Below are positions 33,745-45,792 of a DNA stretch of 64,000 nucleotides, piece after piece; the first letter of the stretch is position 1; each line of letters opens with the position of its first letter. A program made the position numbers and the translations under genes. Origin of the DNA: Megaustenia siamemsis. Its lineage: Eukaryota > Mollusca > Gastropoda > Stylommatophora > Ariophantidae. The notes below the pieces were generated by a model. It had not been told where the DNA came from. It was given only the letters and a program-made list of their open reading frames with translations, and did not search any database. The DNA lies in assembly GCA_032433765.1 (NCBI GenBank), contig JAVIAB010000051.1, positions 76,255,212 through 76,319,211 on the forward strand, written 5' to 3'.

Positions 33745-34084
33745 TTGTATTTTCCTGGACTGTCAGAGAGGAATCTCGGTGACGGAGAAGGTAGTGTGCT
33801 CGTTTCCTGATTAGAAAGGTTCAGGTACGATCCCAGAAATGGCCGGTTTTTTTCAGACCGAGAAGGCTCTGGGGTTCACTCAGCCTCTAAAAATGGGTAC
33901 CAGATATTTTCATATGAAGTAAAGGCGGCCTGGCGAGATACTGATCTCTCACACATAATATGTGGTGTGGTCATAGAAAGATATGGCCAGCAACACAATA
34001 TTCCCCATACGCTTAGCAAGGTGTGCAGGGAAACTTTACTTTACTTTACTTTACTTTACTTTACTTTACTTTACTTTACTTTAC
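33745..34084 (+). mobile_element. tRNA-derived SINE2 with (TTTAC)n tail
   Basis: Head with a B-box-like GGTTCAGGTACGATCCC, then GGTTCACTCAGCCTCTAAAA and ATGGGTACCAGAT, the same central domain as SINE1, then a different body and (CTTTA)n at about 34027-34084. Only this clear copy is present; a decayed relative is at 59045-59165. Confidence 0.8.
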
Positions 34085-34809
34085 TGCTGAAGTCATAATA
34101 GTTCACCGGGACGCCTTCCGGTTCGTTCCGGTTGACAACAAATACCGTAATTATATCTCAATTCTGAAATATTCTCTGTTTAATATGATTTATAATTTGA
34201 CGAGTTTTATTTAGTAGTAATGTAGGCCTATATCATTTGTATTTGTTGTCTTTGGATAGTCAAGAACGATAATTCTATCCGAATATTCAAATTCGAGTAC
34301 TAACAAGTTAAGCGATTAAACATGAAATGCTCCGTTTTACCTCATTCACATCTGAAAAAAAGAATGAAACTCAAATTAGAAACAAACTCTTCAAGGAAGA
34401 AGACAGCAAAACAAACAGGAAGTCAGGGGCAAAGAATGTAGCTAGTGTGTGCAATACTGTTTATCAAACCACAGTTCCTCGTGACCTTAATACCGGCTAC
34501 AAATATTTTCCAAAGATATAACAGTTTGGTCTGGTCAATTTTGGACACAAAATGCTATTTGAGCATGTTTACACGACACACACCCTTAAGGGTGTCATCT
34601 CGATGAAATCCATAACCAAACATGAACACATCTCGTTGGAATTTTAAACATTCTATGTTTCATTGTGGGAGTCAACTACTCCGTAGTATCCGAGTAGTCC
34701 ACGGGGTAATTTCAGATTTGTTTATTAATAATTAAATGGTGGCAGGAACTTACATTCTTTCTTAAGACAATTCTCCCAGAAGCGTTAGACATCCGCTAGC
34801 ATTTCCGAT
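34085..34809. other. Unannotated spacer
   Basis: No supported gene or repeat. Confidence 0.45.
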
Positions 34810-34822
34810 TTTCATTGCCAAT

Positions 34823-35077
34823 AAAAAAGTAAAAAGTAAAGTAGCGCCAAGTGGCGTATAGGGAAATATGGTATTAGTGACCCTATATTTTACAGACCTT
34901 CAGCACATGAATTTTTGGGGTAATGTGGTCGGTATTACGCCCGTGCTTCTTTACTTTCCCAGAAAAAATCCGGTACGCATTTAAGGCTGGGTGAACCCGG
35001 AAGCCGTCGGTTGGGATCGAACCCTACCCCTTGTCCTTTGTAGTCCAGTTCACTAACCACTGAGCTATCGCGGCTCC
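34823..35077 (-). mobile_element. SINE1 copy, complete
   Basis: Perfect 13-bp target duplication TTTCATTGCCAAT (34810-34822 and 35078-35090). Head with A and B boxes (GGTTCGATCCC on the minus strand) intact. Tail is A-rich with AAAGTAAAG. Confidence 0.95.
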
Positions 35078-35098
35078 TTTCATTGCCAATGGTTCTTT

Positions 35099-35437
35099 TA
35101 ATTTACCTATATAACATAAACACAGAACCGACACTGTGCCATCATTGTAATTTACCTATATAACTTAAACACAGAACCGACGCTGTGCCATCATTGTAAT
35201 TTACCTATATAACTTAAATACAGAATCGACGCTGTGTCATTATTATAATTTACCTATATAACTTAAACACAGAATCGACACTGTGTCATCATTGTAATTT
35301 ACCTATATAACTTAAACACAGAATCGACACTGTGTCATCATTGTAATTTACCTATATAACTTAAACACAGAACCGACGCTGTGTCATCATTGTAATTTAC
35401 CTATATAACTTAAACACAGAACCGACGCTGTGTCATC
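35099..35437. repeat. Minisatellite, 49-bp unit, about 7 copies
   Basis: Unit TAATTTACCTATATAACTTA, AACACAGAACCGACGCTGTG, TCATCATTG with scattered substitutions. Confidence 0.95.
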
Positions 35438-37159
35438 CTTCTCCGATAGAATTGGACACTCATTCATGGATGGCTGAAAAAAGCTCTAATGCTCAAAACG
35501 GAAGTGAAACTGATCTCTATTTGAGCAAGTAAATGTTTGTAGGCAGAAAACTCACAGGAACAAGAGCATAAAAAATGATAATAAGCCTAAAAGCAGAGGT
35601 TGTTGGATCATTAACTAACTGATCAACCAATCAACGAAAAGATCGGAATTAACATTTTTAAATGTCACGTGCTTAAACTCCATTGATTACAAACGTTAAT
35701 GTAAATAACATTTGCGAAATACAAACATTTAATTTATTTTGCACTTTGTGACATTTCCTTCTTTATTACGTGTGATGGCTAATTCCACTGTTTTGTTTCT
35801 CTGCGTGTTAACTTAGTGTTGAAAAAGAACACATGTAGCTAATAATTGAAAGTTTTAAAAAAATGAATCCCACAAATAAGTTGTTGGAATCGTAATTTTT
35901 GAGCAGGCTTCTTCATCAATCGAATGTGAATAAGCAGCGATGGGTTTACCCGAAGTGTGAATTCCAGCAGCGATGAATAATGTTAAGTTAATGTTGTGTA
36001 TAACACATTAAAAACGAACTATATATGAAGCGATTCTGTATTAGAATGTGTTCATTTATTTGATCAGTTAGCACATGTGCATCATGGCGTATCAACAACC
36101 ATTGTTGTTTCAACAGAGCAGCAAGTCGGTCGTATCTGGAAGATGAGAAAAATAACGTGCTTAAAGGTTGGCTATCAGATACTATGTGACGCATATGTGC
36201 TAATTGATCAAATTAATGAACATATTTTAATACATAATTGATCCATATTTATTTTACCAACAAATGCATTTGTCCCAAAGCTTTAGCACTGCAAACAAAT
36301 CTGCATGGAACCAAAGAGAAGCTCTAGAAAACAGCCACATTTGTCTATGTACTTGTCTAACGGTGTAAACGCTAATATGTAAACACGTGAAAAAACATAA
36401 TATGAGAACTTTCAGCGGCTCATAGTTGGTAGCAGGTTGCAGAATAAACCATAATTGACCAAGGCTCATGGGGAGGTGCGGATGTTGAGTGGGTTTTGGA
36501 AAGAGGAAGTCATGTCAAAGAGGCAGTGATTGAAGAGGGATAGCGAAAGCATAATTAACGTAATGACATGATTAAGGTAGAAGTGTCGGGCTGAACGATG
36601 GAAATTATCGCAGCTTCACTTTACATTGCGACACAGCGTATTTGATCTTTTTAGCGCCACTTTATGACATATAAAATATACTAGTGAGCATTAAAACGAA
36701 TGACCCAAAAAATATTCAAACAACAATCGTCAGTGATTCAACACGACACACGATTCAACATTATATTTACGCTTACATGTACACCGTCCGTCTTCCACGT
36801 ATATAGCGCCTTGTTCTCGACCCTGAAAGGTAAATGAGGAAGGAGAGATGAAGTTCTATCAAATTGTCACAATTTAAATTTAAAAAATAGAGCAGACTTC
36901 ATATAATTGCCAGGACAGTTTCAAAGAAAAAAGTATAATTTCTATATTTATACAATCCAAAGCATAGTGGCTGAAATTATAAGTAAAAAACGGTGACAAT
37001 GGATATAAGGCATACTTAGAAAACTAACTACACGAATTGCAAGACAAGATGTCACCTAGGCCATTAATAGAAAATGAAACAAGGAAGACATAGAAGCACA
37101 GAGAGACGAAACCTTGAGACAAAGGTTACAACAATAAATTATACCCGGAGAAGACTGGA
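35438..37159. other. Unannotated spacer, 1.7 kb
   Basis: No ORF with recognisable family features, no repeat found elsewhere in the window. Confidence 0.45.
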
Positions 37160-37227
37160 ACAGACAGCAAGAGACAGCAAGAGACAGCAAGAGACAGCAA
37201 GAGACAGCAAGAGACAGCAAGAGACAG
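37160..37227. repeat. Tandem repeat, 10-bp unit AGACAGCAAG, about 6 copies
   Basis: Perfect decamer repetition. Confidence 0.95.
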
Positions 37228-38459
37228 AACTTATGTTAGAGCTCTTGTTGTTAGGATAAGCCAAGATGAACTTACAAATGACAAGTATTGAGTAGAATAC
37301 TTTGTATGTTGACAAACAGATACTTTCAAAACCATCTGTCTTTTGAAAATGTTAATACTTTAGAACAACCGGCATCAAATATAAGTATTCACAACATGTC
37401 AGAATCGGAAGTTATTACCACAGAAATGAAATGTTTCATGAAAGACAGCTGGAGTGATGAAAGAAAGATTAGTAAAGATTAAAATACGAGGAGTTTATCT
37501 TTAACTTCATATAGGGACAGCAAATAAAATGGTTCGCCATCCTGAACGGAATGTCTTGACAAAACATAAACATAAATAGGAGAGGGGTGCAGAGTTCATG
37601 ACGACCTAGTGATACCCTCAAACTAAACAAGAGCTTCAAATGTCAGAGTGGCAAGGGACATGTATCCTCACCAACGCCATAACGGATTTTTAAAAATGAA
37701 GGAAAGAAAAGAATGTTTCATTTGGGCATTTTTGTTGTAGTGAATTGGCTAATCCAACCCTATTTTGCAAGCATTATCTTGATTATTTTTCTTTCATCTA
37801 TCTTGATAGCACAAAATACAGGCGGTAAACATAGTTCTGAAGTCAATAGCAGAGTCTCCAAAGACAGTGCTGTTTTTGAAAGACTGCACGACATTGTATG
37901 ACAGTGAAAGTGAATCATCGTTGCTACAAAACTAAAGGGTTTCCGTGTCCTTGTGATCGCTGCTCCGTTGTACACCAGTGAGACCTGGAAAGTAAATAGC
38001 AGACACGCCAGAAAATAAAATCATTCTCCCGTCTCGCTGTCTCTCCAAACTTATTAGGATAAAGTACGAGACACAGAAGATCTCATGAACGATAAAATGG
38101 AAAGCACCCATACGCAGCTACGTAAGGCCATACGCGATGGGATAGACATGTTGTCCCACCTGCCAGATGAAAGTTTCACGAAAAGCTGCTGTGCGGGGAA
38201 CTGACCACATAAAGACGACCATTAGTTATGTTGACCACGTGTTTTTTTTTTTAATCGTTGGCGCGATCTTCCCTTTAAAAAAAAAAAAAAACATTTACCG
38301 TAGGCTGTTCTTCCCGTTTTTGAGAATCCATTAATCCTGCGATGAACATAGATGATCCAGGTAACATTGCTAATGAACATTCGTGGCATCCCAGCACGAC
38401 TCAGCACTTCATTGAATAGGTCTCAAGAAAATTGTCCAGTTTGCACATCTAGTTGTAGT
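37228..38459. other. Unannotated spacer
   Basis: Only short unsupported frames are seen. A/T homopolymers at 38240-38290. Confidence 0.45.
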
Positions 38460-38695
38460 AGTTGTGGATAGACGAAGCCCCGGTATCACTGCAAACGAAT
38501 TAAAATCCATAATTGCTCAACCGCCATGTCAGTGGAATCATCCGAAATAATATCTTACTGCGTTGAAGGATCTAAACAAAGAAAGGCAAATTCAGTCCCC
38601 ATTACAGCAGTTACAGCACACGCCAAAAGATATAAGGCATAACCTCACCGAAAGTGAACGCAGCCAAACTGTCCTTTGTCATACGATATAATCTA
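38460..38695 (+). repeat. Dispersed repeat R3 (copy 1)
   Basis: GGTATCACTGCAAACGAATT, then AATTGCTCAACCGCC and GTGGAATCATCCG, later CACGCCAAAAGATATAAGGC, are shared with 59195-59415 in the same orientation. One frame in both gives GITANELK-IIAQPP. This hints at a coding origin, perhaps a transposase N-terminal region, but no family can be named. Confidence 0.6.
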
Positions 38696-39039
38696 CAAAC
38701 ACATATAGCTTCATACCATCAATTAATGTTATTGTGGCGTATACATAATCAAGGATTTATGATGTGTTTGTAATAATATATATGGTGCGTTATTTGTTGA
38801 TATGTTATGTCTAGGATCATTATCTCTGCGCTTCGAACACATTCATAGGTGCATCGATATTCTTTTCGAAATATTGGGAACCTCCTGAGAGAAACCCGAC
38901 CTACTTGCACGAACTTCGTGGCACGACCTGGGATCCTTAAACTGTAAGGATGCACCACTAGCCAGATTTTAATGCATGACATCTAATTTAAGAATAACAT
39001 CATCTATGAAGTAATGCAGCATAAACATAAACAGGACAA

Positions 39040-39480
39040 ATCTGAAACACGTGCAACGTTTCAAATACATAGGCATAATAATAACATCTGATGGAAGATG
39101 CACCACAGAAATAAAAAGCAGAATAGCTCAGGCCAAAATAGCATTTCAGAAAATGAAAAATATCTTAGGCAACAAATCTATGTCAATAGAGGTGAGAAAG
39201 AGAGTTCATTGGTGTTATATAGAATCAATTCTGACCTATGGAAGCGAATCATGGACAGTAGACAAACAAATTAAAAGACAGTTACAGGCCACAGAGATGT
39301 GATTTCTCAGAAGAATGTTGAAAGTTCCCTAGACAGCTAAAAAGACAAATGAGGACATTCCCAAAAAGGCCAACACAAAAAGGCAGCTCATAAAAAACAT
39401 CAGAAAGAAACAATCAGCATTTTTCGGGCACATCATGAGAAGAGGAAAGTTGGAATACTTGGATACGACTGGCACATTTG
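39040..39480 (+). pseudogene. RTE family D-like C-terminal fragment
   Basis: RFKYIGIIITSDGRCTTEIK, AFQKMKNILGNKSMSIEVRK, LTYGSESWTVDKQ are in one frame to a stop at 39300; RRMLKVP and FFGHIMRRGKLEYL follow after stops. Typical RTE C-terminal region, RT core missing. Confidence 0.88.
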
Positions 39481-40569
39481 CTACAATAGGCAAATCACAT
39501 GACTAGATAATATAAACAAAGTGGGGATTGAAGTTATTTGAAGCTATAGTCGAATGTGCAATATAGATGATATCAGAACTATTCAATGACTTCAGTGAAT
39601 ATATATTGGACGATCTACGAAGATCTACATTCATATCTACCAATAATGTATGATATCATACAATATAAGGACGTAGAAAATATGAATGTAATGAGTCATG
39701 TGACAGAATATTACTAAATAATTTGATCGCCCAAAGAACTACAAACAAAACCAAACATGAAATTAATGATGAACAATATAGGTTTGTTAAAGGTGGAGGT
39801 GTAAACATTATAAAACATTATAACATTACATTATAAAAACACAAACAGAAAGTGTTAAGTAAAGGCTTGTAGTTTTGTTTAATAGAATACATACAAGACA
39901 TTGACAACAACAAAAAAACAACATAAACTTATTATTATTATGAAATTTTAACATTAAAAATATTAAAATAGTATTTTTTAAAAGGGGTACCAACAGCCTT
40001 CTTCAGCAATAAGAAGTGGCAACCAACTGCAGATGTTTCAGCTGCATTATCATCAAGTTTATTTATTTCGTAGAACGAGATTATTCTTTGGCATTAGATG
40101 ACCGTACAGCGCAAACCTATGACCCGAAATATTTGTCGATGTTCATAATTTCGCATAAACAACATAACAGTTGTTGGTGATAATCTTAACTGCTAAGTCA
40201 AAACTGTTGACAGAAAATGATTATTGTGATGGTAAGCAAAAATATCAGCTTTATCCTCATCGCAAAAGCAAAGAGGCATGACTATCACAAAAAGAGAGAA
40301 AACTACAAACAAACAAAAAACCAAAGGACAGACTTCTCTAGGACAGTTTTCAAGCATGTAAAAGGTAAGAAAACCTGGAAACGCTAAAAGTTTCCACATG
40401 ATTGATGCACGGTAAAGGTGAAGTTCTTTTTCCGTTCTCCAGCTTCCACCTCAGGCGAAGTCCCTAGAGACTAGCAACAGAATTTTGCGTATTAATCCGT
40501 TTTTCCCTGGCAGTCGTGTGCACAGAGGGTCCCTCGCCGCACAGGCAGATAACTCCGTCGTCGGAAGTA
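39481..40569. other. Unannotated spacer
   Basis: AT-rich, no supported gene. Confidence 0.45.
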
Positions 40570-40829
40570 AAACAAAAAAAAAAGTAAAGTACCCCCGTCA
40601 CGCCAAGTGGCGTATAGGGAATATGGTGTTAGTGACCATACATTTCACAGACCTTCGGCGCGTGATTTTCTGGGTAATGTGGTCGGTATTACGCCCGCGC
40701 CGCTTTACCTTCCCAGAAAAATTCGGTACCCATTTAAGTTGGGTGAATCTGGAACTTGTCGGTTGGGATCGAACCCTACCTCTTGTCCTTAGTAGTCCAG
40801 TTCACTAACCACTGAGCTATCGCGGCTCC
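40570..40829 (-). mobile_element. SINE1 copy, complete
   Basis: Perfect 14-bp target duplication CGTCGTCGGAAGTA (40556-40569 and 40830-40843). Intact A and B boxes, central domain slightly shortened, A-rich tail. Confidence 0.95.
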
Positions 40830-40879
40830 CGTCGTCGGAAGTACTCATATTTTTTGCATCGATGAGTAATTGACGTTTC

Positions 40880-41025
40880 AAGCCGGACCTAGCTGCGGAG
40901 ACCAGGAGTGGTTTCCGCAGAGAGCAATTACAAATAAGAATCCCAACTGACTCAGCCGGGATTTGAACTCACAACCTCTCTGTCTCGAGATCGACGATTT
41001 GCCTTGAGACCAACCAGTCTTTTGG
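40880..41025 (-). mobile_element. tRNA-like SINE head, third type
   Basis: On the minus strand CTGGTTGGTCTCAAGGCAAA is A-box-like and GAGTTCAAATCCCGGC is a good B box about 40 bases later. No anticodon stem can be drawn with confidence. Read as a tRNA-derived retroposon or tRNA pseudogene. Confidence 0.5.
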
Positions 41026-41354
41026 TAAAAGTGAAATGATAAATAACCCGTATAAAAATGCATTTTGATGAGTGCAACAAATATTTTACAGCAAATCTTT
41101 AACAAATTATATTGCTCAGAGAAACATGCAAGCCGTGAAAATCTGAGACAACGGAAGAAAGAAAAAAATAATAGTTAACATGTAGTGTTCTACAATGATA
41201 TGTAGATTCAGTATTAACAAAGTGGATACTTTCTCTCTCTCTCTGCGATCAGGACTCAGTCAGAGTAGGATTCCAGACTCCCACATGAATACAGTAATAG
41301 TGAAACACGAGTAATCAGACAATAGACTTGAAAATTCGTAAAGATCACATAAAT

Positions 41355-41790
41355 CAGAGGAATGTTGAGGGCACCATAGGAAACTAAAAAATAAACAATA
41401 TAGGTTTTCTAAAAGAGATCAAACCGATACGAAAGTTAATTATCAACAGCAGAAAGAAATAGTAATTATTCGTTGAATCATTTCATGGGAAGAATTATGT
41501 TTACAGCACTGAAATGGTTCGATATTCTATCGCCGCGCCTCGGAAGTTTCCCTCCATAATAATATTCACTTATTATTTGTCTCTAATCATTTGTTGGTTT
41601 TGTAATGAGAAAGGTCAATCATGAATATTTCGTGGAAAGTGTGGAAATGATAGAAATAGTAGACAGAAGGAAAACAAAGAAAAAAGAGACATCAAAGAGA
41701 AAAGAAAGCCAACAACTGAACTGATAAATAAATGTGAAGACAAAACTGCGGATGGACATGATCATCAACGTCAGCATGAATGATAGTCTT
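41355..41790 (+). pseudogene. Very decayed RTE C-terminal fragment
   Basis: Broken frames suggest RMLRIPWTAKK-like, LI-SRKKQ and FFGHFMGR-like blocks. Assignment rests on block order only. Confidence 0.4.
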
Positions 41791-41821
41791 AGTTAGTTTC
41801 TTAACTCCCTTGGTTTTATGC

Positions 41822-42090
41822 CTTTTGTAATGCTGTTAACTACCTTGGTTGTGTAATGCTCTTAACTACCTTGGTCGTGTAATGCTCTTAACTACCTTGG
41901 CCGTGTAATGCTCTTAACTACCTTGGTCGTGTAATGCTCTTAACTACCTTGGTCGTGTAATGCTCTTAACTACCTTGGTCGTGTAATGCTCTTAACTACC
42001 TTGGTCGTGTAATGCTCTTAACTACCTTGGTCGTGTAATGCTCTTAACTACATTGGTCGTGTAATGCTCTCAACTCTCTTGATTGTGTAG
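41822..42090. repeat. Minisatellite, 26-bp unit, about 10 copies
   Basis: Unit TAATGCTCTTAACTACCTTG followed by GTCGTG. Sits about 560 bp beyond the 3' end of the GPCR. Confidence 0.95.
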
Positions 42091-42650
42091 CGATAGTACC
42101 TTTGGTTTTAACCTTCGTATTGAAGACCAATGTTACAAGCAATGACTCAACATAATAATGTATATGCTAAAACTGAACAGAAATATTAAATAATTGGCAA
42201 AGCTATTGGTTATTACAATTCATAAAGTCTTGCTATATATAAAAACAATCAAACAACATGAAAGCAACGCACACTTTAAAACTGACATTGAAGCGACACT
42301 CAGAGAATGATTCCTGTGGAGAAATAGAAAACAAACATCGCCAGTTTCACATGAAAAAAGTGATATATATTTCCACTATAACTATTTGGGCCCTGACAAT
42401 GATCAGGGGAGAAAAGAATACCCACTGTCATCAGCCACGCATGTTGTAAGTGGCGAATATAAGATTGAGGTCAAGGTCTTCGACGGTGTTACGGTGTTCG
42501 TGCATCTGAGCCGAAATCATTGTCACTGCTTTTGTTAGTGAGTGAGGAGCTTGCTTCATACAATGCAACGTGCTGAGGAAGGGATATGAGCACAATGGAG
42601 TTGTCAGTTGTGCAATGAAGATGATTGATCTATCGACTGAATTATATTTA
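42091..42650. other. 3' flank of the GPCR
   Basis: Likely holds the 3' UTR of the minus-strand receptor gene. No consensus poly(A) signal was found by eye. Confidence 0.4.
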
Positions 42651-43727
42651 TCAGTCATCAGCTGTGACTAGTTTCTTACTGCTGAGGCCTAACTGCTTCC
42701 TACACCACGCAAACGTTTCACCAAACATCCCACGGTACCTGGAGCTCATGTTGTAATAGACGAAAATGTTGACGCTGGAGTTAAAAGCCTGGGAAACGAA
42801 GGCAAAGGAAAATGTGACAAAGAACACGTGATCATAAGCCCCTCCCATTGTGTACTGGGGTTCAATCGCCATTCCACAAAAACAGATCATTCCTGGTGTG
42901 AAACAAACAATTAGAATGACGGCGATCAGTATAACCATCCGCACCAACTTTTTATCCCTCATGGTAACTGTCCCTTTCTGAGCATCACTCGTAGAGGCCT
43001 GGCGCCATTTGGTTTTCTTTCTGAGACTCCAAAGTAATAAGAAAGTAAATAAAATGAGAAGAACGAACAAGAGACCTTGCATTAACGACTGCAGGACGAA
43101 ACTGATGGTCTCAACCTGCTCCCAATCTTGTGTACGGAACATGCCTAACATTGTCTTATTTTTCTCAGGGAAGAACTTCCAGCCAAGAAAATTGCTATAG
43201 TACGTAGGAATAGCCGTTAATAGCTGGCTCAGGTAAAGTGACACAACAATGATAACTGTTCTTGATTTCGTGATAAGCTTTTTTATCTGTAGAGGCAGGA
43301 CCACGCACAGGAATCGTTCTATGGTAATGTACACTGTGATGATGCAAGTTATTCGTGCAAAAAGACAATGAGGCCATCCTGCTGTAAGGTATATAACCTC
43401 AAAAGAAATAATCGCTTCGTCAGAGTCACTTAATTTTGGGTTAAAACAAACATCAAACCATATCAGTAGCGCAAGTGTACAGATGTCAGATACTGCTATC
43501 CCAGACAAGCTAATATTCATGGGATTATCAAATCCCAATTTTGAGAATATTATCAGATTGATCACGTTCCCTATGATTCCAAGAAAAGCCATGGACCCAC
43601 ATAGCAGAAAGTAATTGATTATCATTGCTAGTTCTTTCGCCTCTTTGCCGAGAAGTGGATCAATAAACTTTACAGTTGGTGATTTCAGTGTCCAGTACGA
43701 AAGGTTTGTGTTCACAAAGTGCTCCAT
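42651..43727 (-). CDS. Class A G protein-coupled receptor, gastropod chemosensory/peptide type
   Basis: A complete 358-codon intronless ORF starting MEHFVNTNLS. Seven hydrophobic segments fit a rhodopsin-family receptor: TM1 36-62 with GN (53-54); TM2 70-93 with SD (80-81); TM3 117-141 with Cys121 and ERF (137-139, the E/DRY position); TM4 156-175; TM5 207-233; TM6 260-287 with CFTPG (275-279, Trp of the usual CWxP absent); TM7 300-325 ending NSSVNIFVYY (316-325), where Pro of NPxxY is Ile. Glycosylation sites at N8 and N190. The second extracellular loop (about 176-206) has no Cys to pair with Cys121, which is unusual for peptide receptors. Divergence of this sort is typical of the large lineage-specific receptor sets of gastropods, several reported from chemosensory organs. 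The ligand cannot be inferred. It is the only ORF here that looks like a working host gene. Confidence 0.92.
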   Translation of the reverse strand: MEHFVNTNLSYWTLKSPTVKFIDPLLGKEAKELAMIINYFLLCGSMAFLGIIGNVINLIIFSKLGFDNPMNISLSGIAVSDICTLALLIWFDVCFNPKLSDSDEAIISFEVIYLTAGWPHCLFARITCIITVYITIERFLCVVLPLQIKKLITKSRTVIIVVSLYLSQLLTAIPTYYSNFLGWKFFPEKNKTMLGMFRTQDWEQVETISFVLQSLMQGLLFVLLILFTFLLLWSLRKKTKWRQASTSDAQKGTVTMRDKKLVRMVILIAVILIVCFTPGMICFCGMAIEPQYTMGGAYDHVFFVTFSFAFVSQAFNSSVNIFVYYNMSSRYRGMFGETFAWCRKQLGLSSKKLVTADD

Positions 43728-44904
43728 TCAAAATGTCTTGATCGCCACAAGTAATTTCTTACATTCCGTGTATCTGTGTTTTAATGTAATATTCCCAGTA
43801 CTAGTCGATTTTACTGCAGGTTACCTGGCATGACATTATAAGACAAGGAGATAGCAGCGCTAGTCTTTGTTTGTTATTGTTTGGTCCTTCATTCTGTTTT
43901 TTTTAAAAAGCCGCATACTGAGACTCACTCAGAGCAGGGAGGGACCTGAGGCGAGAGACAATGCGGGCCCTGTGCAAAGTTTGATGAATAATAACAAAGA
44001 TCATCGGATTTGGAGAGTCTAAAATTTCTACCTTGCGTGATGTCTTTCACTCGAAAGAACAATGGATAGATAGATAGAAAAATTGTAATGTGAGTACCAT
44101 TTCTCAGGATAAAATAGTCCACTATTGGAATAAGTTAAGTATAACAGCTCTAGCCGCCATAGAGAGCAATTTAGTAACCTCTGTATAACGATAACATTTA
44201 TGAAAATCATTAAAGGCATTATATTGCAAGTTACAGCAGACAAATGGTATATATATATATACCATTTATATATCACCTTATACCACAAACACTCTATACA
44301 ATGAAACATATAAGGAACTAAATTTTTAAAAATTATAATGTACATTGCACTCACTAAATTGATTGATATTCGTGTCTGTGTCAAAATCTAAAAGCGTAGA
44401 TAGTGTTTCTGTAATGAACGTCAACTATCAGCGTCAGCTGGTGACTGCATTGCTTAAACTATTAATTTACAACTAATTGCCAGGTTGTAATGTTTGACAT
44501 GCTGCCATTATAGCAAGACGTACATTCAGTAGCTTTCATTTGCATTTCCTCTTGAAGGAATAATTTCTTTCATAATAGCAACCGTTACGGTAATTATGCT
44601 GATCAATATTTTTGATTGACTTACATGAAATGTAACATTGAGTGTTGTTTAAATATTCTTCTGCTTATTTTTATTTTTAGAGTTTATTTGTTTAGAATTT
44701 AACCACTAGAAGATGGAGAGAAGGGGAAGAGAGAGTGATTGTGTGTGTGTATGTTTGTGTGTGAGTGTGAAGGGTGTTTGTAATTGATGATATTTTTGGA
44801 ATGTGAATATCAAGTGTGAGATTGTGTTCTTGTGTGAGACAAGTAGAAGTTAGTATCCGCGTGTTACAATGTGTGAAGCATTTTTTCTAATAATTGTTCC
44901 ATCA
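43728..44904. other. Upstream flank of the GPCR and spacer
   Basis: No clear TATA box was found. Contains a (TA)n stretch near 44245-44265 and a GT-rich region at 44735-44880. Confidence 0.4.
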
Positions 44905-45320
44905 TCATGAAGTCTCATAACTGTTCCATCTTAAAGTCTCATAACCGATCCACTATTTTAAAGTCTCATAACTGTTCCATTATCTTGAAGTCTCACAACT
45001 GTTCCATCTTAAAGTCTCATAACCGTTCCATTATTTTAAAGTCTCATAACCGATCCACTATTTTAAAGTCTCATAACTGTTCCATTATCTTGAAGTCTCA
45101 CAACTGTTCCATCTTAAAGTCTCATAACCGTTCCACTATTTTAAAGTCTCATAACCGTTCCATTATTTTAAAGTCTCATAACCGTTCCACTATTTTAAAG
45201 TATCATAACCGTTCCATTATTTTAAAGTCTCACAACTGTTCCATCTTAAAGTCTCATAACCGTTCCATTATTTTAAAGTCACACAACTGTTCCATTATCT
45301 TGGAGTTTTATAACTGCTAT
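44905..45320. repeat. Minisatellite, alternating 24- and 27-bp units, about 16 copies
   Basis: Units AAGTCTCATAACCGTTCCAT followed by CTTA, TATCTTG or TATTTTA. Both lengths are multiples of three, so a Lys-Ser-His-Asn frame stays open. Confidence 0.93.
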
Positions 45321-45780
45321 ATTATCTGAAAGAAAGAAAAACATTAAAGACGTTTTTTTTTTTCTGTCGAACCTTGAGTTTTTATCTAGTCTCATTTAGT
45401 TTGCATAGAAGAAACATTCTAGTTCTTGTCTTAGTGTGAAGGCATGGGTAAAACAAAAACTCCAAACTTTTAACAAGACCTCAGAGAACAGGTTTCAGAC
45501 ACTTCCCTCTGCGACTACGAAGCTCCCAGGCAGACTTTCAAGAATGCGCCACCCAAACAGACAGTGAACGACAGTAAATCTCACAGTAATAAACCAGCAC
45601 GTCAATCTAAAGGGAACTGGCAACAACCTCGCGCTGCGCAGATCGTGTCCACTGCCAAGTGACTTTAGTCGACATAAGAAGTTGATTGCTGAAAAATAAT
45701 GGAACAGGGTAGTAGTGAGAGAGTTGGGAACATGATATATTCACAACAATGGGTTTTTATACCGGAATAATCGTAAAAAC
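45321..45780. other. Unannotated spacer
   Basis: No supported feature. Confidence 0.45.
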
Positions 45781-45792
45781 GCCGGTTACCAT

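Noticed and set aside
44907..45329. 140-codon open frame, Lys-Ser-His-Asn repeats
   Set aside because: Reading of a 24/27-bp minisatellite.
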